A stretch of 5,889 nucleotides of DNA, taken from NCBI GenBank assembly GCA_023433825.1, contig JAEYTU010000566.1, forward strand, positions 1-5,889, given 5' to 3'. The translations under genes and the position numbers were made by a program. The notes under the pieces are model-generated. The model saw only the letters and a list, made by a program, of their open reading frames with translations, had not been told where the DNA came from and did no database searches. Below, piece after piece: positions 1 through 5,889 of the stretch (position 1 is its first letter; the number at the start of each line of letters is the position of its first letter). Source of the stretch: Planctomycetota bacterium. Lineage in GTDB: Bacteria; Planctomycetota; UBA1135; UBA2386.

Positions 1-66
1 GTGCTGCAGCGCGAAGTTGACCGCCGCGTCGTGGACGAGTTGCAACCGGACCTGACGCGACGACAT
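1..66 (-). CDS. N-terminal fragment (22 codons) of an unidentified protein, cut by the left window edge
   Basis: An ATG at 66..64 opens a frame that stays open to base 1. It encodes 22 residues starting MSSRQVRLQLVHDAAVNFAL. It lies 5 bases downstream of the transporter's TAG stop on the same strand, a spacing typical of translationally coupled genes. No strong Shine-Dalgarno sequence precedes it, so coupling may matter for its translation. The alternation of charged and hydrophobic residues followed by VNFALQ looks like the start of a beta-rich domain. From memory it resembles the N-terminus of very large DUF4011/DUF3320-type helicase proteins, which often open with an N(F/Y)A(L)QQN-like motif, but 22 residues are far too few to assign a family. 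Existence of the gene is moderately supported by position and frame. Its function is a guess. Confidence 0.5.
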   Translation of the reverse strand, partial: MSSRQVRLQLVHDAAVNFALQH

Positions 67-71
67 CGCGG

Positions 72-1466
72 CTACTTATCGGGGGAAGCCTCGACGAGGT
101 CCACGGGCTGCGACGACGGCTCCGGGATCGGTCGGTGGTTCAGACCGGGACCAGGACGGAAGCCGATGATCCGCAGCAGCAGGGGTTCGCGGCGCGGCGC
201 GCCGACCGGCCGCATGTCGCGCAGCGTCGCCGGGACGACCAGCGCGACGGCGAATCGCGCTGCGAAGCCGACCGCGAACAGACCCGCGTAGCCGTGGCCG
301 GCGAGCAACGCCGAGCCGACCATTCCGCCGGCGATCTGTCCGAAGCCGTTCCCCATGCTCTGTGCACCGAACATCTGCGCGCGCGTCGACGACGTGCTGG
401 AGTCGAGCATCAGCGCGAACAGCGCGACCTCGTAGCCACCCCACGCGATCCCCGACAACACCTGCGCTGCGAGGATCGCCGGCAACCCCTCGGCGAAGAC
501 CCACGGCAGAGGAACGATCGCCGTCAGCAGCAGCCCGAGGCCGTACGCGTGCCGCGCGCCGAGTCGATCGACGGCGCGGCCCCAGCGCGGCATCGCGACG
601 ACCTTCGCGACGACCTGCGTGCCGGTCGCCAGCGTGAACGTCAGGTAGTCGAAGCGCAGCGCTTCGAGCATGAACGGCGCGTAGTACGGACCCGTCGTGT
701 AGACGGCGACCTGGTACAGCGCGCTGCCGATCAGCAATCGGCGCGCGTTGCGGCCGTTCTCGGAGCGCAGGTGTGCGGTCAGTTCGCCGCGCTTCGGCGG
801 CGCCGTGAACTCCGGCTCCGGCGATCGCCACAGCAGCGTCGCGGAGAACAGCCGGAACACGCCGGCGAGCAGGAACACGAGCGCGAAGCCGGCGCCGCCG
901 AGCGGTGCGCCTTCTCCGTTGGCGGCGACCTCTGCCGCCTGCATCGGTTCGAGCAGGTACAGCAGCAGCCCGCCGGTCAGCAGACCGAGGAACGTGCACA
1001 GATGGACCAGCCGATTGCGCTGCGAGAAGTAGGCGCCGCGAACGCGCCGCGGGACGACGTCGCCATACCAGGAGCCCCACGCCGCGCCGCTCGCCTGCCC
1101 GCAGACCTGATAGAGGCAGCACGCGACGATCAGCGCGTCGACGGTCAGCCACTGGCCGACGTTCGCCGCCGCGAGTCCGAGCAGGACGAACGACTGCAAC
1201 AACGCCATCGCCGTGACGACGACGCGCCGGGCCCGCAGCCGGGCGAGCAGTCGCATGACGACGACCGGACCGAGGCCACCGACGGCCAGCGGCACCGTGT
1301 AGACGAGGCCGACTTGGAACGCCGAGGCGCCGAGCTGGATCGCGTTCGCCGGGAAGTAGGTCTCCCCGAGTCCGACCATCCACGCGAACAGAACGCCCTC
1401 GACGAGCGAGAGTCGCATCGCCTGTGCGCGCTGCGCCGTGCCGAACGAAGTTCGCGGCTCGGCCAA
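72..1466 (-). CDS. Major facilitator superfamily (MFS) transporter, 12 predicted membrane helices
   Basis: This 464-residue protein is predicted to be an inner-membrane secondary transporter; its substrate cannot be read from the sequence. Hydrophobic segments fall near residues 19-41, 48-72, 82-103, 108-128, 157-177, 192-213, 243-262, 272-292, 307-327, 329-351, 371-391 and 393-414. This is the usual 6+6 MFS layout, with a charged central loop at about 214-242. The loop between helices 8 and 9 carries a motif-A-like stretch (RWGRAVDRLGAR, about 294-305). Residues 127-152 contain GAAWGSWYGDVVP followed by RRVRGAYFSQRN, a pattern seen in uncharacterised bacterial MFS proteins. The C-terminal 45 or so residues are a polar, Pro/Arg-rich cytoplasmic tail. 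The longest frame starts at a TTG with no good ribosome-binding site. An ATG at 1418..1416 (residue 17), just before the first helix, is a credible alternative. The gene follows the anchored protein gene by 68 bases and precedes the left-edge gene by 5 bases. Confidence 0.88.
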   Translation of the reverse strand: MAEPRTSFGTAQRAQAMRLSLVEGVLFAWMVGLGETYFPANAIQLGASAFQVGLVYTVPLAVGGLGPVVVMRLLARLRARRVVVTAMALLQSFVLLGLAAANVGQWLTVDALIVACCLYQVCGQASGAAWGSWYGDVVPRRVRGAYFSQRNRLVHLCTFLGLLTGGLLLYLLEPMQAAEVAANGEGAPLGGAGFALVFLLAGVFRLFSATLLWRSPEPEFTAPPKRGELTAHLRSENGRNARRLLIGSALYQVAVYTTGPYYAPFMLEALRFDYLTFTLATGTQVVAKVVAMPRWGRAVDRLGARHAYGLGLLLTAIVPLPWVFAEGLPAILAAQVLSGIAWGGYEVALFALMLDSSTSSTRAQMFGAQSMGNGFGQIAGGMVGSALLAGHGYAGLFAVGFAARFAVALVVPATLRDMRPVGAPRREPLLLRIIGFRPGPGLNHRPIPEPSSQPVDLVEASPDK

Positions 1467-1534
1467 TTCAGTGCTCGTTCAGCCCGTTCAAGCGCGCAAT
1501 AGAGTCCCGGCCGCGCGTCGGTGCCAGTCGTTTG

Positions 1535-3706
1535 TCAGCGTCGTCGCCGCGGCGAGCCGATGCTCACCGCGAAGCGCGCACCGGGCGCGACGGTGAACCA
1601 ATCCGTTCGTACGTCGGAGTTCGGCATCGTGAACGCGATGCGCCAACCGTCGCGAACGCCGGCGAGTCGGAAGCGGCCGTCGCGGTCGACGCGAAGCATC
1701 CACGCCTGCGGCTCGACGACGGCGCCGCCGACGTCGACGGCGGCGATGCGCAGCGAGTCGATCGCCGATGTCGACGAGACGACGCCGTCCACCGTGATGC
1801 CCGCATCGAGAGTCGCGGTGACGGCGTCGGACTCGCCGAACCGCGCCGTGAACTCGGCGCACCGCGCGAACGCGTCGTCGGCGACGCGGCGGAACCCGGG
1901 AGCCCCCGGCACGACGACGCAGCGGTACTCCCCCGGCGCGACGGCGACCGGCCAGACGATGCGGGTGCCGTCCGGACCTTCGACGACGCGCTGGTGAACG
2001 ATCGTCGGCCCGCCCGCAGTCGCGACGACGAGGTACATCGTCTGCCCGCTCGTCAGGCCGGGGCCACGTCCGATCACGCGCGTCACGGCGCGGGTGTCGA
2101 CGCGAATCGTGAACTGCAGGTCGCCGCGGGCGCCGCCGAAGTCGAGCGGCTCGGACGGAGCGACGAGCGTGATCGGCACCTTCCCCGCAGCCGCCCATCG
2201 CGAGGCTTCGAGGGTCAGCGCGAGGCGCCCCGTCACGACGTCGGCACCGTGCAGCGTCGGACCGCGAGTGAACGGCGACGGCATCGACAGCTTTTGGAAC
2301 AACGGCGGTGCGTCGACCGTCGCCGTCCAGAAGATCGGCGCGGCGAACGCGGGGCCGAAGGTGGTGTCGACGTCGACGTTCGCACCCGCGGTGTCGACGA
2401 GGCGCACGTTCACGCGAACGCGCGATGCCGAAGGTCGCAGGACGCCCGCGTCGGTCACTTCGGCGTCGACGATCGTCTGCGCGCTGCGGACGAAGAAGAT
2501 GTCGCCGAGCCGACTCCAATGCGCACGCACCGTGACCGGGCCTGCCGGCAGCGCGGCGACGCGGTAGCTACGTTCGCCGCCCTTGGCCCACGGTTTCGCG
2601 ACGCCGAGCAACTCACCGTCACCCGCGTCGATCCAGACGTTGGCGTAGTTCGGCGCGTCGTCGGGCAACGCGAAGACGAGGTCGCCGGTGCCGACGACGC
2701 GGGCGGCGACGTGGACGTTCTCGCGATGACGGATCGCGATCGGCGCGGTCTCGCTCGGCGATCCCAACCCGAAGACCGCGCGATTCTGGTCGCGACGGTG
2801 GTGTGCGCCGAAGTCGACGCGGACGTCGCCGGTCGCCGCCACGATCCACTGTCCCGGCACGAGCCCCTCGAAGCGGAGGTTCACGGACCCGGTCGCGGCG
2901 ACGATCGAATGCGTCGCGACGGCCGACGTGCGTCGATGGATGGCGTCGTAGAGGCGGCGCGATCGCAACGTGCCGGCTGCGAACCCAGCGTCGACGATCG
3001 CGGTGACGCGCGTTCGCACGTCGGGGCCGTCACTCGGGAGTCGCGCAACAGCAGCCTCGGTCGATTCGTCGGCAAGCGATCTGCCGGTCTTCGCCAGATG
3101 GGCGAGCGTTTCGCCATAGTCCGCGACGACGTGGCTGCCTTCGGGAAGGAAATCGTCCGGATCGGGCGCGAACGGCCTGATCGAGACTTGGAGCGCGCGT
3201 CCGCGCCGAATGTCGAGCCCGGCGACGACCACGTCGATCGAGCCCATCCTCTCGCAGCGGAACCAACCGTCGTGTGCGCGGGTCAGGACGCGTTCGAGCG
3301 GCAAGTGCGGCGGTGACGCGAGATCGACGTACCAAGGGCCATGACCGGAGAGGACGAAGCTGCCGTCCGCATCGGTCGTCACGGCGCCGCGGAGCTGGCC
3401 CGGCGCTGCGTAGTGCACGACGACGTCAGGAATCGGGTCGTCGTCGCAGACGGCGACGAAGCGCTTGCCACTCGCGTCGTCCGGGACTTCATGGCGAGTG
3501 GCGGATCGGATCGGCGTCGGTGCCGATGCATGCGCGGGCTCGGCGGACGCCGACGCCGGAGCGGTGGTCGTCGGATTTTCTCGGTTGGGCGCGGGACCTT
3601 TCGCGCGTGCGAGCCACAGACCGGCGATGACGAACGTGAGGACGAGCGAAACCGCGAGACCGCCGAGCACCATCCTGCGCGCATCGGGTCTCTCGGGCTT
3701 CGTCAT
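1535..3706 (-). CDS. Membrane-anchored extracytoplasmic protein with carboxypeptidase-regulatory-like segments, function unknown
   Basis: I do not recognise this 723-residue protein as a named family. A basic N-terminus (residues 1-11) precedes one hydrophobic helix at about 12-33. There is no lipobox cysteine, so it looks like an uncleaved signal anchor with the rest outside the cytoplasm. Residues 36-75 form a Pro/Ala/Ser/Thr-rich linker. Residues 79-130 look like a carboxypeptidase regulatory-like beta-sandwich: a PIPDVVVHY strand, then TDADGSFVLSG, the usual T-D-x-D-G-x-F turn. A second, weaker copy is suggested at about 635-692 (VDRDGRFRLAGV). The middle is beta-rich, with repeated GLVPGQW-, ALPAGPV- and VAPGEY-type turns (about 281, 385 and 589), each of which may mark the end of a further beta-sandwich. 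No enzymatic motif is visible. Four cysteines (87, 151, 596, 616) could form disulfides. It begins 31 bases after the aminopeptidase stop, so co-transcription is likely. The ATG used lies directly before the helix. A second ATG at residue 12 would remove the basic segment and is less likely. Confidence 0.85.
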   Translation of the reverse strand: MTKPERPDARRMVLGGLAVSLVLTFVIAGLWLARAKGPAPNRENPTTTAPASASAEPAHASAPTPIRSATRHEVPDDASGKRFVAVCDDDPIPDVVVHYAAPGQLRGAVTTDADGSFVLSGHGPWYVDLASPPHLPLERVLTRAHDGWFRCERMGSIDVVVAGLDIRRGRALQVSIRPFAPDPDDFLPEGSHVVADYGETLAHLAKTGRSLADESTEAAVARLPSDGPDVRTRVTAIVDAGFAAGTLRSRRLYDAIHRRTSAVATHSIVAATGSVNLRFEGLVPGQWIVAATGDVRVDFGAHHRRDQNRAVFGLGSPSETAPIAIRHRENVHVAARVVGTGDLVFALPDDAPNYANVWIDAGDGELLGVAKPWAKGGERSYRVAALPAGPVTVRAHWSRLGDIFFVRSAQTIVDAEVTDAGVLRPSASRVRVNVRLVDTAGANVDVDTTFGPAFAAPIFWTATVDAPPLFQKLSMPSPFTRGPTLHGADVVTGRLALTLEASRWAAAGKVPITLVAPSEPLDFGGARGDLQFTIRVDTRAVTRVIGRGPGLTSGQTMYLVVATAGGPTIVHQRVVEGPDGTRIVWPVAVAPGEYRCVVVPGAPGFRRVADDAFARCAEFTARFGESDAVTATLDAGITVDGVVSSTSAIDSLRIAAVDVGGAVVEPQAWMLRVDRDGRFRLAGVRDGWRIAFTMPNSDVRTDWFTVAPGARFAVSIGSPRRRR

Positions 3707-3737
3707 CGGACTTCGTCTCGCTTGGGCACGCGGCTCG

Positions 3738-5126
3738 TCACCGCACGCAGGCCACCTCGACGTCGCGCAGCTCCTTCGGGATCCGCGCCGTCAGCACGTC
3801 CGGCCCCGCCGCCGTCACGAGCACGTCGTCCTCGATCCGGACGCCGATACCGCGCAGCTCCTTCGGCACACTCTTGTCGCTCGGGTCGAAGTACAGCCCA
3901 GGCTCGATGGTCAGCACGTTGCCGGCTTGCAGACGCACCGGCTTTCCGCGCGCGTCGACGTAGGCACCGGCGTCGTGCACGTCGAGTCCGAGCCAGTGGC
4001 TGCTGCCGTGCATGTACCACTTGCGGTGTGCGTTCTTGGCGATCAGCGCGTCGACGCGGCCCTTCAGCACGCCGAGTTCGACGAGTCCCTTCGTCAGCCA
4101 GCGGACGCAGGTCTCGTGGGGTGCGTTCCACGCGCGTCCGACGCGGGCGGCCGCGATCCCGGCCTTCTGTGCGCGGAGCACGACCTCGTAGACGGCGCGT
4201 TGCGCGGGGGAAAAGCGTCCCGACACCGGGAAGGTCCGCGTCACGTCGGCCGTGTACATCCCGTACTCGGCGCCGGCGTCGATCAGCAGCAGGTCGCCGG
4301 GCTCCATCGTCCGGTCGTTCTCGACGTAGTGCAGCGTGCAGGCGTTCGCGCCGCTCGCGACGATCGACGAGTACCCGTTGCGGCGCGCGCCGAGGCTTCG
4401 GAACGTCCCCTCCAACTCGGCTTGGACCTGGTACTCGGCCATCCCGGGCCGCGCGGCGGCCATCGCTTCGAGATGACCACACGCCGTGATCTCGGCGGCG
4501 CGGCGCAGACACGCGATCTCGTCCTCGCTCTTGACGACGCGCATCGCAGCCAGTTCCGGCAGCGGATCGCGAAACTCGGGATGGGCCGCCGGCGCCGCGC
4601 GGCGGCGTTGCTGCGCGTGGCGCGCCGTGGCCGCCATCAACGCCTCGTCGAAGACGCGGTCGCGCTGCAGCGTGTGGAACAGCCGCGACTGTCCACCCAG
4701 CAACTCCGGCAGCCGTTCGAACAGTTCGCCGATCGGATGCGCCTCGTCGACGCCGAACCGTTCGACGGCGCCGTCGACGCCGGCACGCCGTCCGTCCCAG
4801 ACCTCGCGCTGCGGGTCACGCGGCCGGACGAACAGGATTGCGTGGTGCCGGCGGCGACCAGTGCGGGTCGCGACGAGCACGCTCTCCGGCTCGGGGAATC
4901 CGGTCAGGTAGTGGAAGTCGCTGCCCGGCCGGAAGTCGTAGTGCGTGTCGGCGTTGCGCAGCGGATGCGCCGCAGTCGGGAGGATCAGCAACCCATCGCC
5001 GAGCGTGCGCAGCAGCCGTTCCCGTCGTTCCGCATGCCGCGCTGCGTCGAAGCGCGCCGGATCCTCGCGTCGCGCACCGGCGACACCGCGCTTCCGCCCC
5101 GTCCGTCCACCACGCCGCGTCGCCAT
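3738..5126 (-). CDS. pepP: Xaa-Pro aminopeptidase (aminopeptidase P), peptidase family M24B
   Basis: This cytoplasmic metallopeptidase is expected to remove the N-terminal residue from peptides whose second residue is proline. It has 462 residues; E. coli PepP has about 440. Residues 25-150 are the AMP_N domain, with the hallmark DFRPGSDFHYLTGFPEPES at 64-82. Residues 200-450 are the pita-bread catalytic domain. All five dinuclear-metal ligands are present: Asp283 (LLIDAG), Asp294 (TADVTRTFP), His377 (HGSSHWLGLDVHD), Glu408 (TIEPGLY) and Glu432 (RIEDDVLV). The auxiliary histidines 266, 373 and 384 are also present, so the enzyme should be active. The first 25 residues are an unusually basic extension. 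I chose the ATG at 5126 because a GGAG lies 5 bases upstream of it. The frame stays open to a GTG at 5231, which would add 35 Pro/Arg-rich residues of non-conserved character. Of the known relatives, PepQ-type prolidase is less likely given the AMP_N motif. Confidence 0.95.
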   Translation of the reverse strand: MATRRGGRTGRKRGVAGARREDPARFDAARHAERRERLLRTLGDGLLILPTAAHPLRNADTHYDFRPGSDFHYLTGFPEPESVLVATRTGRRRHHAILFVRPRDPQREVWDGRRAGVDGAVERFGVDEAHPIGELFERLPELLGGQSRLFHTLQRDRVFDEALMAATARHAQQRRRAAPAAHPEFRDPLPELAAMRVVKSEDEIACLRRAAEITACGHLEAMAAARPGMAEYQVQAELEGTFRSLGARRNGYSSIVASGANACTLHYVENDRTMEPGDLLLIDAGAEYGMYTADVTRTFPVSGRFSPAQRAVYEVVLRAQKAGIAAARVGRAWNAPHETCVRWLTKGLVELGVLKGRVDALIAKNAHRKWYMHGSSHWLGLDVHDAGAYVDARGKPVRLQAGNVLTIEPGLYFDPSDKSVPKELRGIGVRIEDDVLVTAAGPDVLTARIPKELRDVEVACVR

Positions 5127-5131
5127 CGTCA

Positions 5132-5135
5132 CTCC
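5132..5135 (-). promoter_or_regulatory. Shine-Dalgarno sequence (GGAG) of pepP
   Basis: On the minus strand GGAG is followed by TGACG and then the ATG at 5126..5124, a spacing of 5 bases. It is the best ribosome-binding site in the window and decides the pepP start in favour of this ATG over the GTG at 5231. It lies inside the left copy of a short repeated motif (CGGAGTGAC, related to CGGAGCGAG 18 bases further upstream). Confidence 0.65.
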
Positions 5136-5136
5136 G

Positions 5137-5140
5137 TCGC
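5137..5140 (-). other. Upstream boundary of the pepP ribosome-binding region
   Basis: These four bases only mark the edge of the pepP initiation region. The Shine-Dalgarno core itself is the neighbouring GGAG, listed separately at 5132-5135. No function is assigned to these bases alone. Confidence 0.05.
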
Positions 5141-5241
5141 TGAGGCTCGCTCCGCTCGGTCGGATCCGACGTCGGACCCATTCGGGCGGCGAAGGCGCGG
5201 GAGCGTAGGGAGCGCGCGGACGCGTCGCCACGCGCGTCGAC

Positions 5242-5889
5242 TCACGACTTCATGCTGTCGACCAACGAGCGCTGGACGCCGGTCGTGCCCGAGCTGTCCT
5301 TCGTGATCATCAGGAACTCGACCGACAACTCGTGACCTTCGTAGGTGAACGGAACGAGGAAGCACAGGTCGTCGCTGATCGTGCGGCGTTGCAGATCCTG
5401 GCCGACGTAGACGCTCGGGACCGAGATGTCGAACAGTGGCGCCTTCTTGAACAACTCGGTCTTGATGCTGCCGCCGATCATGTTCGTCAGTTCGCCGATC
5501 GCGTCGACGAGGTCGTCGTTGCCGATCGCGTCCGGCGATTCGAGCATCAGCATCTTGGCGGCCGCCTCGCACGCGATGCGACGCGACAGGAACACCGAGA
5601 TCGAACCCGACAGGAAGCCAGCGACGCCGATCGACCCGATGACCTCGGCCTTGCGCGGCTTGGCCTTCTCGACGGCGATCTCACCGGGCACGACCTTCAT
5701 CTGCATCATCGTTTTGAAGACGTCGGTCGTCGCCTTGACGATGCAGTGACCCATGTCGGTGTCGATCGAGCGACTCGGCAGGTTCGCTTTGTAGTCGTCG
5801 ATCAACGCCTCGATCTTCTTCAGCATCCCGTCGGTGTCGTTCGTCTTCGGGAGGACGAGATCGGCGCCGGCGTCGCGACACGCCTGCTT
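5242..5889 (-). CDS. Response-regulator receiver domain (C-terminal end only) fused to a CheX-type phosphatase domain, 5'-truncated
   Basis: The frame is open to the right edge and shows 215 residues. Visible residues 1-34 (RDAGADLVLPKTNDTDGMLKKIEALI) match the last part of a receiver domain: the GAD turn, the strand ending in the conserved Lys (Lys15, in LPK), and the final helix. The domain's phosphorylatable Asp lies outside the window. From about residue 40 to 210 is a CheC/CheX/FliY-family domain. It has one phosphatase motif, with Asp129, Glu133 and Asn136 in VDAIGELTNMIGG, followed by a conserved-type Pro158 in DISVPSVYVG. A single E-x-x-N motif points to CheX rather than the two-motif CheC. 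CheX dephosphorylates CheY-P by inserting this motif into the receiver active site. The ATG at 5826 is internal and starts too late to be the true start, since it would cut the receiver's last helix. The expected role is a cytoplasmic signalling phosphatase under its own receiver's control. A gap of 115 bases separates it from pepP. Confidence 0.9.
   Translation of the reverse strand, partial: KQACRDAGADLVLPKTNDTDGMLKKIEALIDDYKANLPSRSIDTDMGHCIVKATTDVFKTMMQMKVVPGEIAVEKAKPRKAEVIGSIGVAGFLSGSISVFLSRRIACEAAAKMLMLESPDAIGNDDLVDAIGELTNMIGGSIKTELFKKAPLFDISVPSVYVGQDLQRRTISDDLCFLVPFTYEGHELSVEFLMITKDSSGTTGVQRSLVDSMKS

Larger units (their letters stand above)
5128..5177. repeat. Leader of pepP with alternating inverted hexamers and a short imperfect direct repeat
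   Basis: Bases 5159-5176 read GTCGGA-TCCGAC-GTCGGA, three alternating copies of one hexamer and its reverse complement. They form two overlapping perfect 12-base palindromes (5159-5170 and 5165-5176). Next to this, the minus strand carries CGGAGCGAG (5154..5146) and CGGAGTGAC (5136..5128), which match at 7 of 9 bases and are 18 bases apart. The second copy contains the pepP ribosome-binding site. The palindromes could be a dyad operator or form alternative hairpins in the mRNA leader. No T-run follows them on the minus strand, so they do not look like an intrinsic terminator. In such GC-rich sequence some of this could arise by chance. Confidence 0.4.

Noticed and set aside
1..291. Plus-strand open frame of 96 codons at the left edge
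   Set aside because: It overlaps the end of the transporter and the left-edge minus-strand gene. Its Arg/Gly/Ser-rich translation matches no protein pattern.
135..1502. Plus-strand open frame of 455 codons opposite the transporter
   Set aside because: It is an Arg/Glu/Gln/Asp-rich shadow of the MFS gene. The opposite frame shows twelve hydrophobic segments at regular spacing.
1424..3316. Plus-strand open frame of 630 codons opposite the anchored protein gene
   Set aside because: Its translation is dominated by Arg, Asp, Ala and Gly with no hydrophobic core or domain pattern. It is the antisense shadow expected in GC-rich coding DNA, and the minus-strand frame has a membrane anchor and domain-like motifs.
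5159..5176. Possible intrinsic terminator for the CheX gene
   Set aside because: The palindromes are not followed by a T-run on the minus strand and lie more than 60 bases past the stop.
5178..5241. Possible promoter for pepP just after the CheX gene
   Set aside because: A TACGCT on the minus strand is only a partial -10 match and has no -35 partner at a suitable distance.
3465..5306. Plus-strand open frame of 613 codons opposite pepP
   Set aside because: It overlaps a peptidase gene with a complete catalytic residue set. The antisense product has low-complexity composition and no recognisable motif.
1..5889. CRISPR array, transposon ends or tRNA genes
   Set aside because: There are no regularly spaced long direct repeats, no terminal inverted repeats or transposase motifs, and no cloverleaf-like segment. 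The frequent CGACG-type runs reflect base composition and codon use.

Overview
The window is a gene-dense, high-GC bacterial segment in which every gene I can support is on the minus strand, so it reads from right to left. In transcription order it holds five genes. (1) A receiver/CheX two-domain protein, cut at its N-terminus by the right edge. (2) A complete proline-specific aminopeptidase (Xaa-Pro aminopeptidase, M24B). (3) A large membrane-anchored protein of unknown function with carboxypeptidase-regulatory-like segments. (4) A 12-helix major facilitator superfamily (MFS) transporter. (5) The first 22 codons of another gene that runs off the left edge.

Gaps between genes are about 115, 31, 68 and 5 bases. 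The 31-base and 5-base gaps fit polycistronic transcription. The 115-base and 68-base gaps are long enough to hide promoters, but I see no convincing -35/-10 pair or rho-independent terminator in either. No stretch of 300 bases or more lacks a gene. I see no rRNA, tRNA, CRISPR array, insertion sequence or other mobile element.

The organism is probably a Gram-negative-type bacterium with a chemosensory system, because it carries a CheX-type phosphatase and an inner-membrane-anchored exported protein. High GC, a receiver-CheX fusion and a long export protein with carboxypeptidase-regulatory-like folds would fit Planctomycetota or Myxococcota, but the window does not settle this. No shared pathway links the five genes. 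The aminopeptidase and transporter look like housekeeping or peptide/solute metabolism, the CheX protein belongs to signalling, and the anchored protein is unassigned.

I did not find a clearly new multi-gene system. The points most worth following are the receiver-CheX fusion, the unrecognised anchored protein, the short structured leader before the aminopeptidase, and the truncated gene at the left edge, whose first residues faintly resemble the N-terminus of large DUF4011/DUF3320-type helicases.
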